From CAZRGZ01 sp964599775 (lineage in GTDB: Bacteria; Patescibacteriota; Saccharimonadia; Saccharimonadales; Saccharimonadaceae), in contig CAZRGZ010000001.1 of NCBI GenBank assembly GCA_964599775.1, forward strand, positions 62,001 through 126,000: a stretch of 64,000 nucleotides of DNA, written 5' to 3'. Every line of letters starts with the position of its first letter. Positions within the stretch are counted from its first letter, which is position 1. A program made the translations under genes and the position numbers. Below, piece by piece: positions 33,340-41,573 of this stretch. Below the pieces are notes generated by a model. The model saw only the letters and a list, made by a program, of their open reading frames with translations. It did no database searches and was not told the origin of the DNA.

Positions 33340-34632
33340 ATGAAACAGCCACAATTTGCAACACTCCAGCTCGAGCGGATGGTTGGGGGCGGGCAAACGC
33401 TCGGCCAGCTTGAAAGTGGCAAAAAGGCTTTTGTATGGGGCGGTCTACCCGGCGAAACCGTCACTATTCGCATCACCAAAAAGAAAAATAGCTTTGTAGA
33501 AGGAGTCGTGACAGAGGTACATAACACATCACCTAATCGCATTGCACCCAAAGACCCGGCAAGTTTTTTATCTACTTCGCCGTGGCAAATTATGGATTTT
33601 GGCAGCGAACAACAGCATAAAGCCGCACTTATAAATGAGGCTTTTGCCTTGCATCAGCTTACACTACCTCATGAAACGCAAATAAAAACAGATAGAAAAC
33701 AATACGGCTATCGTAACAAAGTTGAAGTTAGCTTTTGGTGGAGTAACGACACCCAGCAGATTGACCTAGCGTTTTTCCAGCGTGGCGGCAAAGGTAAAAT
33801 ACCGGTGAGTGGTACGAGTTTGGCGATGCCAGAAATTAACCAGGCTGCGCAAGCTATTTTAGCGCTTATTCGCAGCACGAACATTGAAGCACGTAACTTA
33901 AAAACATTACTCATCCGTGCCTCGCAAGCAGGGGAGATAAGTGCGCAGCTATATATAAAAGATAAGTCGGCCGCAAATGAGTTACCAGTAAGCAAACTGG
34001 CGGAACTTAATTTGCATGGTGTAGAGGTTATTCATTCAGATTACCGCTCGCCAGCCAGCGTTATTACCGAACGCCTGCAGAGCGTGGGCGATAGCACACT
34101 AACTGATGAAGTTCTAGGAGTACCATTCAACTATGCCACTGAAGGCTTTTTCCAGGTAAATATCCCTATGTACGAAATGGCGCTACGCGATATGGCCACC
34201 TATATTTTACCAAATACCCCAGTGATAGATATGTACAGCGGTGTGGGGAGTATAGGCTTAACTATTGGTGGCGATAGCCCAACTTTGGTAGAAATAAACG
34301 ACGCGGCAGTGAGCGAAATGCGCAAAAACGCAAAAAATATAGGCAAAAACGCACAAATTGTGCATGCCAGTAGCGAAACAGCGCTTGAATATATTCAATC
34401 TGAGGCCACAATCATTGTCGATCCGCCGCGCGCTGGATTGCACGAAAAGGTGGTGGATGAACTACTGCAAAAAGTGCCACCGCGCATTATTTACCTCAGC
34501 TGCAACCCTGTTACCCAAGCACGCGATATAATGCGGTTGCAAAAAAAATATCGCATTTTAGCGCACACTGGCTACAACTTTTTCCCACGTACGCCGCATA
34601 TTGAGCATTTAGTAGTGCTAGAGAGACAGTAA
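33340..34632 (+). CDS. RumA/TrmA-type uracil-5 RNA methyltransferase
   Basis: A 430-residue SAM-dependent RNA methyltransferase of the TrmA/RlmC/RlmD family, which makes 5-methyluridine. N-terminal TRAM-like domain (about 1-60), SAM site VIDMYSGVGSIGLTI, IIVDPPRAGL and the catalytic Cys in IYLSCNPVTQARDI near residue 388. The four Cys that hold an iron-sulfur cluster in RlmD are missing (the region reads FLSTSPWQIMDFGSEQQHK), so it is a cluster-free form like TrmA. Specificity for tRNA or 23S rRNA cannot be decided. It begins two bases after the pilin gene stop. Confidence 0.9.
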   Translation: MKQPQFATLQLERMVGGGQTLGQLESGKKAFVWGGLPGETVTIRITKKKNSFVEGVVTEVHNTSPNRIAPKDPASFLSTSPWQIMDFGSEQQHKAALINEAFALHQLTLPHETQIKTDRKQYGYRNKVEVSFWWSNDTQQIDLAFFQRGGKGKIPVSGTSLAMPEINQAAQAILALIRSTNIEARNLKTLLIRASQAGEISAQLYIKDKSAANELPVSKLAELNLHGVEVIHSDYRSPASVITERLQSVGDSTLTDEVLGVPFNYATEGFFQVNIPMYEMALRDMATYILPNTPVIDMYSGVGSIGLTIGGDSPTLVEINDAAVSEMRKNAKNIGKNAQIVHASSETALEYIQSEATIIVDPPRAGLHEKVVDELLQKVPPRIIYLSCNPVTQARDIMRLQKKYRILAHTGYNFFPRTPHIEHLVVLERQ

Positions 34633-34665
34633 AAATTTCAATAAAAGAGGGCCTTCAGCAAAGTC

Positions 34666-34684
34666 GCCTCAGGTCTTCTGAGGC
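34666..34684. terminator. Possible weak terminator hairpin
   Basis: GCCTCAG (34666-34672) / CTGAGGC (34678-34684) with a five-base loop after the methyltransferase gene; no T tract follows, so it may be only a stem-loop. Confidence 0.35.
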
Positions 34685-34695
34685 TTATCGAACAC

Positions 34696-34724
34696 TTTAC
34701 AACAAAATAAATATATTGTATTAT
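34696..34724 (+). promoter_or_regulatory. Promoter of the Ser/Thr kinase gene
   Basis: TTTACA (34696-34701) and TATTAT (34719-34724) with a 17-base spacer. Confidence 0.6.
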
Positions 34725-34810
34725 ATATATTGAAAAGACTTGTATTTTAAGAAATGAGATGGGTCAAACGACTTAATAATCCTCAACCTCAAGGGAGGCC
34801 ACTGAAGACT

Positions 34811-35605
34811 ATGGCAGAAAACGAAACGCTCACTTTAGAACATTCTACCGGTAGGTATAAGTATGAACAGAGCGATAAAATAGGCGAGGGCGGCCAAGCC
34901 GAAGTATATAGGGCGCGGCTTTCTGATGCGGACGTGGAAATGGGGCATCTTGCCGTGAAAATATTCCACGAAAATAATGAACCACCCTACCCAGATATGG
35001 TTGAGGCGGAGATGCAGTCCTTAGAATTGTGGCACCCAAACCTTACAATGGTACGAGCGTGTGGGATGGGTCGAATAGCAGCAAGGGATACCGTTATAAA
35101 TGCACGCTTTATGGCGATGGAGTTTTCCGGTCATTCATTACATAGACTACGATACCGAGGATTGCCTCCAGAGCAAACTTGTGCAGTGGTAGATGAAGTT
35201 GCCAATGGTTTAGAGTACCTTCACAGCCTCGGTCTCGTCCATCGCGATGTCAAACCAGCCAATATTATGAGAGACGGTAAGAAGAACCATAAGCTTGGAG
35301 ACTTTGGCGGCCTGGCGCCCACAGAAACGCAATGGTATACCGTAGAGACCCCTGGGTTTACGCCTCCAGAGCAGTATGATGGGAAAGCGACTGAGACATC
35401 TGATGTCTATGCCTTAGCCAAAACAGCTGCGGTTTTGCTCACAAAATGCTCCGCTCGTGGTCTCTCTCAGGATAAAATAAACCGTAAACTTAATAATCCC
35501 AAAGCAGCACAAACTATCATTGATGCGATAACAGATAACCCTAAAAAACGTACCTCCACCGTCCAAGAATTCGCAGCTGCTCTCCGAAACGCATATAACC
35601 TATGA
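34811..35605 (+). CDS. Hanks-type Ser/Thr protein kinase, cytosolic
   Basis: A 264-residue kinase with little outside the catalytic domain. Glycine loop KIGEGGQAEVYRAR, ATP Lys in LAVKIF near 47, catalytic HRDVKPANIM near 143, DFG in LGDFGGLA near 164 and ETPGFTPPEQ as activation segment end. There is no membrane helix or PASTA repeat, so it is not the usual cell-wall-sensing PknB type. I prefer ATG 34811 (GGGAGG about 13 bases upstream) to an in-frame ATG at 34754, but the longer form is possible and would add 19 basic residues. Targets unknown. Confidence 0.88.
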   Translation: MAENETLTLEHSTGRYKYEQSDKIGEGGQAEVYRARLSDADVEMGHLAVKIFHENNEPPYPDMVEAEMQSLELWHPNLTMVRACGMGRIAARDTVINARFMAMEFSGHSLHRLRYRGLPPEQTCAVVDEVANGLEYLHSLGLVHRDVKPANIMRDGKKNHKLGDFGGLAPTETQWYTVETPGFTPPEQYDGKATETSDVYALAKTAAVLLTKCSARGLSQDKINRKLNNPKAAQTIIDAITDNPKKRTSTVQEFAAALRNAYNL

Positions 35606-35618
35606 GTGGGCGCCACAC

Positions 35619-36107
35619 TCAACTCGTCATAATCCGCCGGTAGCTAAACTCTGCTGCCACACGCCAATCCCGTTTACTATCGGGGTCGAACTTTTTAATA
35701 GTGCCGTCTTTGACCTCATTTATTTGCACCAAGGCCGGGTTATAGGGGGCAAGTGTGCGATAAAACGCCGTATCATCTTTGCTTAAAATCGGCCGGCCAG
35801 GGAAGACTTCATGGAACTTTTCGTTACCAATGCGGTCGAAATAATCGGGCTCTCCCTTGGGCGGGAAAAAATATTCAGCCTTCATGCCCATACGAATAAT
35901 CATCTTGCGCACATCACCCAGCGTCAAACGTGCCTTGCCTGAAACCAGCGCATAGAGCTGATTTTTCGTCGAAAGAAACACCGTTGCCTCAGAAGTATGG
36001 CTCACCGGCACCGCCCGTACGATGACTTGCTTTACCTCAACACCAAGGCCAAATTTCTCTTTGGCCATGCGTTCGATTTCGATGTCATCATAGATGTCGC
36101 TGTTCAT
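35619..36107 (-). CDS. Conserved hypothetical protein
   Basis: A 162-residue soluble protein that I do not recognise. It is rich in alternating strand/helix pattern: EVKQVIVRAVPVSHTSEATV, a small helix-turn region ARLTLGDVRKMIIRMGMKAEY, then KFHEVFPGRPILSKDD. No catalytic motif is evident. A TATAAT box lies about 11 bases upstream of the ATG on the minus strand, again very close. The large dispersed hairpin element (36152-36300) is directly upstream, as the small copy is upstream of the DUF402 gene. Confidence 0.65.
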   Translation of the reverse strand: MNSDIYDDIEIERMAKEKFGLGVEVKQVIVRAVPVSHTSEATVFLSTKNQLYALVSGKARLTLGDVRKMIIRMGMKAEYFFPPKGEPDYFDRIGNEKFHEVFPGRPILSKDDTAFYRTLAPYNPALVQINEVKDGTIKKFDPDSKRDWRVAAEFSYRRIMTS

Positions 36108-36151
36108 AACTGAGCATAATTATACAATGTAATAAAGCAAAATGCCACTAT

Positions 36152-36300
36152 TGTACAAACCTGAATCTCGAAATTCACCCCTGGGGTTCTGTCACCCGGT
36201 CCGCCCCTAAAATTGTTTTACTAAAAGTAAAAACAATTTTGGGTGCTGCCCCGCCGGGTGCCACCCCCGGTGGTGAGGTTTCGAGATTCAGGTCTGTACA
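36152..36300. repeat. Dispersed extragenic hairpin, long nested copy
   Basis: A 149-base near-perfect inverted repeat from TGTACA to TGTACA. The outer arms (about 48 bases each) pair through ACCTGAATCTCGAAA / TTTCGAGATTCAGGT and CACCCGG / CCGGGTG. Nested in the middle is a second palindrome (36204-36243) with arms CTAAAATTGTTTTACT / AGTAAAAACAATTTT. The left arm resembles that at 6644-6716. It could be a palindromic repeat with another element inserted, or a long RNA hairpin. Confidence 0.75.
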
Positions 36301-36539
36301 CTGCTCACCTGCATTCAGCTTTCGATAGGGGAGCATAGAGGCCTACCTAGCCCAAAAACCCTTCAGCAATGAGCATATACAACGATCCTACCAGTAAAAT
36401 GGTCATAAATAACAACTCACGCCAGGCTCGCATCGGCTTAGCCTGAATAGCATATGACATATATTTAATCGGGGGAATAGCCGAGTCCTTCGGTGCCTTA
36501 TCTTCAGGAAGACCTCATTTTACTGTACAATAAAGAGCA
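36301..36539. other. Intergenic space upstream of the helicase, with possible mini-ORF
   Basis: On the minus strand 36347-36460 could encode a 37-residue peptide starting MSYAIQAKPMRAWRELLFMT with one hydrophobic helix; the open frame extends about 15 codons upstream without ATG. No SD is seen, so it is only a candidate. On the plus strand TACAAT at 36526-36531 lies 8 bases before the helicase ATG. Confidence 0.35.
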
Positions 36540-39500
36540 ATGACGTTCGCGAGTCGCTACCAAAAACTCAATCAAGCTCAAAAAAAAGCCGTCGACACCA
36601 TCGACGGGCCTGTGATGGTTATTGCTGGGCCGGGCACGGGCAAGACTGAACTTTTGAGTATGCGGGTGGCCAATATTTTAAAGAAAACAGATACACTACC
36701 ACAAAATATTCTGTGTTTAACCTTTACCGAAAGTGGCGCAGCAGCGATGCGCGCACGGCTAGTAGGGCTGATGGGAAAAGATGCCTACAAAGTGGCTATT
36801 CACACTTTTCATAGCTTTGGCACGGAAATTATTAATACACACCCGGCCTTTTTCTACCAAGGCGCGGAATTCCGGCCTGCCGACGAACTGAGTAGTTACG
36901 AGGTGTTGTACAGCATTTTCGACAAGCTCCCTTTAAATAGCCCTCTGGCAGGCAAACTAAACGATGAGTTTACCCACCTACGTGACACACAAACCGCTAT
37001 TTCCGAGCTCAAACGCAGCGGCCTCACCCCAGATGAGCTCACCAGTTTGCTTGATCATAACCAAGCGTTTATAGACGAGCTCGAACCTACACTTCAGGAA
37101 GCATTCGCGACCACCATACGGAGTAAAAAGGACCTGCCAAAGCTTGAAACCATACGTCACCACCTCAGGAACTTTACCACTGAGCCAATGGAACTTCCGG
37201 GCTACGTTCCGTTAGCAACTGTTTGCGCCGATGAATTCGCCCGCGCCCTTGATACTGCTTTGGGATCCGGTAAAACCACGCCCATCACTGAGTGGCGCAA
37301 TAAATGGCTCGAAAAAAACCAAAGCGGAAACTTCATTTTTAAAGACCGTCGCCGCACCGAAAAACTTCGCGCCGTTAGCCATGTGTATTACCAATACTTA
37401 TTAGAAATGCAAAATCGGGCTTTGTACGATTTCGACGACATGATTCTGCGCGTCACCCATGCTCTGGATGCCTTTCCCGAGCTTCGCTACAACCTGCAGG
37501 AGCAGTTCCAATACATTTTGGTCGACGAGTTTCAGGACACCAACGGTGCGCAACTACGTATTTTGCTGAACCTTACCGAAAACGAAGTGAACGAAGGGCG
37601 CCCCAATATTCTTGTGGTAGGGGATGACGACCAAGCTATCTATAGTTTTCAGGGTGCGGAAATTAGCAATATTTTGACGTTCCGCGACCGTTTTGTTGAG
37701 CCTGTTATTATTACGTTAACCGATAACTACCGCTCGACCGCGCCTATTTTGCACACCGCCCGCGAGGTAATAACCCAAGGGCAAGACCGGCTAGAAACAC
37801 ACATAGAAGCACTCGATAAAACGCTCACGCCCCATGCCAAGGGCACGACGAAAGTACAGCTGGTCGAGCTGCCCTCGCGGTTAAACGAATATAGTTGGCT
37901 CGCAAATGAAGTAAAACGCCGGCTGAAAGCTGGTGAAAACCCACAAGATATCGCCGTACTTACGCGCCATCACCGCGAAATTGCCGAGCTATTGCCTTAT
38001 TTTCAGCAAGCAAATATTGCGGTTAATTACGAGCGTCGCGACAATGTGCTTGACTTACCGCCGATTGTCGCGCTCGAGCTGCTAGGCCGCACCATGACTG
38101 ACATCACCCAACAGCGTTACGAAGATTTAAACGCTCGTTTACCTGAGCTGCTGGCACATCCGGCTTTTCATATTCCACCGGTCAAAATATGGCAATTAGG
38201 CCTAGAAGCGCACCGCACGCAAAAGTACTGGCTCGAGATAATGCTAGAAAGCCGCGAAGATGCATTAAAAGACATCGCCCAGTGGCTGGTAGTTGTTGCC
38301 CATATTGCACTCGAACAGCCACTTGAGCAGGTGCTAGATATCATGCTTGGTACGCACGAGCCGCAAGTACCAGAGGAAAACGACGTCGAACCAACGCCTG
38401 ATGTTGCTAGATTACACGAGGATTTTGTGTCACCCCTGCGCGATTATTTCTTCCCCCACGACGCACTAGAGAAAAACCCTGCCGAATATTTACGCTACCT
38501 AAGCGCGCTACGTGTTTTACGCCAGAAATTACGCGATTTTAAGCCAAATAAAAGCCTAAAATTGAGTGATTTTATTGCCTTCATCGATCTTCATCGCCGC
38601 ACTAATACCATTATTGCCAGTCAACGGAGTGCTGCCACCGAAAGCCAAGGCGTAAACGTTATGACCGCGCATAAGTCCAAAGGGTTAGAGTTCCGCACCG
38701 TGTTTGTCGTGAACGCCACCGATGCCACGTGGGGCAGCAAGGCGCGTAGCCGCAACCGTTTGATCTCTTATCCACATAATCTACCAATTGCCCCAGCGGG
38801 TGAGAGCGAGGACGAACGCCTGCGACTATTCTTCGTCGCGATGACTCGGGCCAAACACGAACTTATTATGAGTTATGCCGCCGAAGATTTAGCAGGCAAA
38901 TCCACCCTACGGGCGAATTTTTTGCAGCTCAAAGATCTGGTCGCCACACAACCACCCGTCGCCGAAGATACCGCCAGCAAGATACAGCAAGCCGAAACCA
39001 GTTGGCACGAACACGCCCTCGCGAGCCCGACCGAGCAGCTGAGCACCACGCTAAAGCCAGTTCTTGAGCGCTACAAACTCAGTGCAACCCACCTCAATAA
39101 CTTTATCGATGTCACCAGCGGCGGACCGCGCGCCTTCTTGTTGCAGAACCTGCTGCGTTTCCCGCAAGCAATGAGCCCGAGCGCGGCTTTTGGCTCAGCT
39201 ATCCATAAAACCTTGCAGCGGGCACACGCGCACTTCAGCGCCACCGGCACCAGGCGGCCAGTTGAGGATGTGCTACATGATTTCGAGCTTGCGCTCACCG
39301 AGCATCGGCTCGACACCGACACACACGGCAAGTATCTGCAAAAAGGGAGTGATGTGTTGCAGGTATTCCTCGCCCAGCGCTATGATAGCTTTCATGAGGC
39401 GCACATTGTGGAACGTAACTTTAGTAATCAAGGCGTCACCGTGGGCAATGCTATGCTTACTGGCGCACTCGATCTTATGCACCTAGATACTGATAATAAA

Positions 39501-39875
39501 ATCATCACGGTCACCGATTACAAAACGGGCAAACCCGCTCACCGCTGGCAGGGGAGTAGTGAATACGAGAAGATAAAACTACACAAATACAAGCAGCAAT
39601 TGATGTTCTACAAGCTTTTGGTTGAAAATTCACGCGATTTCGGCGGCAAGTATAGTGTTGAACGTGGCGTTTTAGAGTTTGTTGAGCCTAATTATGAGGG
39701 TAAAATTGTTCAACTAGAGTTAAGCTACAGCAGTGAGGAGCTGGAGCGTTTTCAGGCGCTGATTGCTGCCATTTGGCAGCGCATTCATGCATTGGACTTT
39801 CCTGACACCTCCGCATTCCCAGCAAATTATAAGGGTATTCTGGCATTTGAAGATTATCTACTGGCAACAGGATAG
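36540..39875 (+). CDS. UvrD/PcrA-like helicase fused to PD-(D/E)XK nuclease
   Basis: An 1111-residue superfamily 1A DNA helicase-nuclease. Motif I AGPGTGKTELLS near 29-40, Ia LTFTESGAAAMRARL, II VDEFQDTNG near 327, III GDDDQAIYSFQGA, IV DNYRST, V MTAHKSKGLEF and VI FVAMTRAKHEL are intact. The C-terminus (about 870-1110) is a RecB/AddB-type nuclease: GSAIHKTLQRAH, GALDLM and VTDYKTGK carry the His, Asp and Asp-x-Lys. It resembles AdnA/AdnB or RecB-like single-gene recombination helicases and probably resects broken DNA, complementing the Ku/LigD pathway. Leaderless start likely (TACAAT 8 bases upstream). Confidence 0.93.
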   Translation: MTFASRYQKLNQAQKKAVDTIDGPVMVIAGPGTGKTELLSMRVANILKKTDTLPQNILCLTFTESGAAAMRARLVGLMGKDAYKVAIHTFHSFGTEIINTHPAFFYQGAEFRPADELSSYEVLYSIFDKLPLNSPLAGKLNDEFTHLRDTQTAISELKRSGLTPDELTSLLDHNQAFIDELEPTLQEAFATTIRSKKDLPKLETIRHHLRNFTTEPMELPGYVPLATVCADEFARALDTALGSGKTTPITEWRNKWLEKNQSGNFIFKDRRRTEKLRAVSHVYYQYLLEMQNRALYDFDDMILRVTHALDAFPELRYNLQEQFQYILVDEFQDTNGAQLRILLNLTENEVNEGRPNILVVGDDDQAIYSFQGAEISNILTFRDRFVEPVIITLTDNYRSTAPILHTAREVITQGQDRLETHIEALDKTLTPHAKGTTKVQLVELPSRLNEYSWLANEVKRRLKAGENPQDIAVLTRHHREIAELLPYFQQANIAVNYERRDNVLDLPPIVALELLGRTMTDITQQRYEDLNARLPELLAHPAFHIPPVKIWQLGLEAHRTQKYWLEIMLESREDALKDIAQWLVVVAHIALEQPLEQVLDIMLGTHEPQVPEENDVEPTPDVARLHEDFVSPLRDYFFPHDALEKNPAEYLRYLSALRVLRQKLRDFKPNKSLKLSDFIAFIDLHRRTNTIIASQRSAATESQGVNVMTAHKSKGLEFRTVFVVNATDATWGSKARSRNRLISYPHNLPIAPAGESEDERLRLFFVAMTRAKHELIMSYAAEDLAGKSTLRANFLQLKDLVATQPPVAEDTASKIQQAETSWHEHALASPTEQLSTTLKPVLERYKLSATHLNNFIDVTSGGPRAFLLQNLLRFPQAMSPSAAFGSAIHKTLQRAHAHFSATGTRRPVEDVLHDFELALTEHRLDTDTHGKYLQKGSDVLQVFLAQRYDSFHEAHIVERNFSNQGVTVGNAMLTGALDLMHLDTDNKIITVTDYKTGKPAHRWQGSSEYEKIKLHKYKQQLMFYKLLVENSRDFGGKYSVERGVLEFVEPNYEGKIVQLELSYSSEELERFQALIAAIWQRIHALDFPDTSAFPANYKGILAFEDYLLATG

Positions 39876-39905
39876 CGAGCTATTAAAGCTTATGGCGGCA
39901 TATAC

Positions 39906-39934
39906 TTGACATTTATTAAACATTGTATTAACAT
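39906..39934 (+). promoter_or_regulatory. Strong promoter of a structured RNA
   Basis: Consensus TTGACA (39906-39911), 17-base spacer, TAACAT (39929-39934). Predicted start about 39941. The next protein-coding start is 395 bases downstream. Confidence 0.75.
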
Positions 39935-39940
39935 TGATAT

Positions 39941-40298
39941 AAGCTTCACCTAGGGAACTCTCGCAGCTGTGAGGATGCGATAGAAGTTCCCCTCTTGGTG
40001 GTTGGGTCGCCGGGGGGCGAAACCCGCAAGCGCCGGCATACCGGTTGCTGCCACCCTGAGGCTCCAGGATTCGACGGCGCTTCTGCAATGCGTCGCGGGT
40101 TCCTGGCAGGGAGGCTGGCTCGGGGATCTTTCCCCTATTGTGCCCTGGGCCAGCCTTCCTTTTACCTGAGCTCGCAGGTTAAACTGAGCCCCTGGTGTTC
40201 CTCGCTGCACACGCGCAGCTTAGGAGTCGAACACTAAGAAGATCTCCCCTCCATGAGGGTCTGAGATAGCACCACTCGTTGTACAGCGAGTGGTTTTT
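39941..40298 (+). ncRNA. Candidate structured non-coding RNA, about 350 bases
   Basis: A GC-rich, stem-rich segment between its own promoter and a terminator. Visible stems: GGGAACT (39953-39959) / AGTTCCC (39985-39991) with inner TCGCA/TGCGA, a G-rich arm GGGCGAAACCC, a long arm GGCTGG...CCAGCC (about 40111-40155) enclosing GGGGATCTTTCCCC, ACCTG/CAGGT, and GCTGC/GCAGC. The length resembles RNase P RNA or tmRNA, but I cannot find the conserved RNase P core (GAGGAAAGUC) or a tmRNA acceptor arm. An open frame at 39995-40237 is not protein-like. Family unknown; it may also act as a leader of the LysA-like gene, though the terminator separates them. Confidence 0.65.
40271..40298 (+). terminator. 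Rho-independent terminator of the structured RNA
   Basis: ACCACTCG (40271-40278) / CGAGTGGT (40287-40294) followed by TTTT. Confidence 0.9.
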
Positions 40299-40335
40299 CA
40301 CATTTAAGGAAAAATAGATTACAATGTAGCCTGTT

Positions 40336-41541
40336 ATGCAAAAAGATAAACTCCGCTTCCTTACCCCAGAAATTATTCAACAGCTCACCGCACAATATCG
40401 CACTCCATTATTCATATACTCAAAACACGAGCTGAAACGTGCTGCGAACGACATTCTAAAGGCCTGCCGGCAACTACCCTATGGGGCAACCGTGCGTTAT
40501 GCCATGAAAGCCAACCCACACCCAGAGATATTGCATTTTTTCACCGAAACAGGCCTTCACATCGACGCAAGCAGTAGCTACGAGGCCGAACAAGCCTTGG
40601 CTGCACAGGTTCCTGGCCAGAATATTCTTTTAACCAGCCAGCAATTACCGCCTACTGATGAGCGTTTTCGGGCACTTATTGCCGAAGGGGTTAAATTCAC
40701 CGCTACCAGCCTGCATCAGTTACGTGAATACTGTCGGCTTTTTCCCCGTACCGAAGTAAGTGTTCGCATTAACCCGGGCATGGGCAGTGGCATGAATAAT
40801 CGGCTCACTACCGGTGGCGTCAATGCCAGCTTTGGTATTTGGTACGAATATATTCCTGAAGTACTGAACATAACCCAAAATAATGAAGTAAAAATCACCC
40901 GTCTTCATACGCACATTGGCACTGGCACAGACCCAGCCGAGTGGGAGGCGGCGCTGGATATTAACTTGCACTTGGTCGAAAAACTGCCCGATGTCACCAC
41001 GCTCGACATTGGTGGCGGCTTTAAATCTGCCTACATGCCCGGCGAACATGACGCCGATATGCAGGTCATAATGAAAGTTCTCGCCACACGGCTCGAAGAA
41101 TTTGCTCAACGTACAGGTCGGCAGTTACATCTTGAAGTCGAACCTGGCCGATGGCTCGTCGTGCATGCGGGTACATTACTCACAAAGGTAGTTGACCGCA
41201 CCGATACCGGCATTAACGGCCACCAATTCGCCCGCGTTGATACCGGCATGACCGATATTTTGCGCCCTGCCATGTACGGCGCCCAGCATCCACTCGTTAC
41301 CGTACCGATGAATAGCGAACCTCGCCAGGAAGGGGAGTACGTTATAGCTGGGCACTGCTGTGAATCCAGCGATGTACTTACCACCGCCAAAGGCAACCCA
41401 GAAGAGCTCGAACCTCGCCATATGATAGAACCCCAGATCGGCGACATTATAGCTGTTGAGTGTGTAGGGGCCTATTGCGCTAATATGCGCGCCAGCATGT
41501 ACAACTCCTATCCACCAGCGGAAGAAGTGGTGATAGATTAG
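40336..41541 (+). CDS. Diaminopimelate decarboxylase-like PLP enzyme
   Basis: A 401-residue fold-III PLP decarboxylase (alanine racemase-type barrel). PLP Lys in RYAMKANPHPE near 58, LHTHIGTGTDP, phosphate-binding DIGGGFKSA, EPGRWLVVHAG and the active-site CCESSDVL near 345. These fit LysA (meso-diaminopimelate to L-lysine) better than arginine or ornithine decarboxylases; no other lysine genes are present in the window, so substrate is not certain. TACAAT at 40320-40325 lies 10 bases before the ATG. It is followed by dus in the same direction but dus has its own -10 box. Confidence 0.82.
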   Translation: MQKDKLRFLTPEIIQQLTAQYRTPLFIYSKHELKRAANDILKACRQLPYGATVRYAMKANPHPEILHFFTETGLHIDASSSYEAEQALAAQVPGQNILLTSQQLPPTDERFRALIAEGVKFTATSLHQLREYCRLFPRTEVSVRINPGMGSGMNNRLTTGGVNASFGIWYEYIPEVLNITQNNEVKITRLHTHIGTGTDPAEWEAALDINLHLVEKLPDVTTLDIGGGFKSAYMPGEHDADMQVIMKVLATRLEEFAQRTGRQLHLEVEPGRWLVVHAGTLLTKVVDRTDTGINGHQFARVDTGMTDILRPAMYGAQHPLVTVPMNSEPRQEGEYVIAGHCCESSDVLTTAKGNPEELEPRHMIEPQIGDIIAVECVGAYCANMRASMYNSYPPAEEVVID

Positions 41542-41573
41542 CAAGAACAATAAAAATATGTTATAATAGTATA

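Noticed and set aside
39995..40237. 80-codon open frame on the plus strand
   Set aside because: Lies entirely in the stem-rich RNA unit, has no SD and has a low-complexity, unprotein-like composition.
39941..40298. tmRNA or RNase P RNA as the identity of the structured RNA
   Set aside because: Only an 11-base resemblance to the tmRNA start is present; no tRNA-like acceptor/T-arm with CCA and no tag frame. The RNase P core GAGGAAAGUC is absent on both strands.
39941..40335. Lysine riboswitch upstream of the LysA-like gene
   Set aside because: The conserved lysine riboswitch core was not recognisable, and a terminator plus a new -10 box separate the RNA from the gene.
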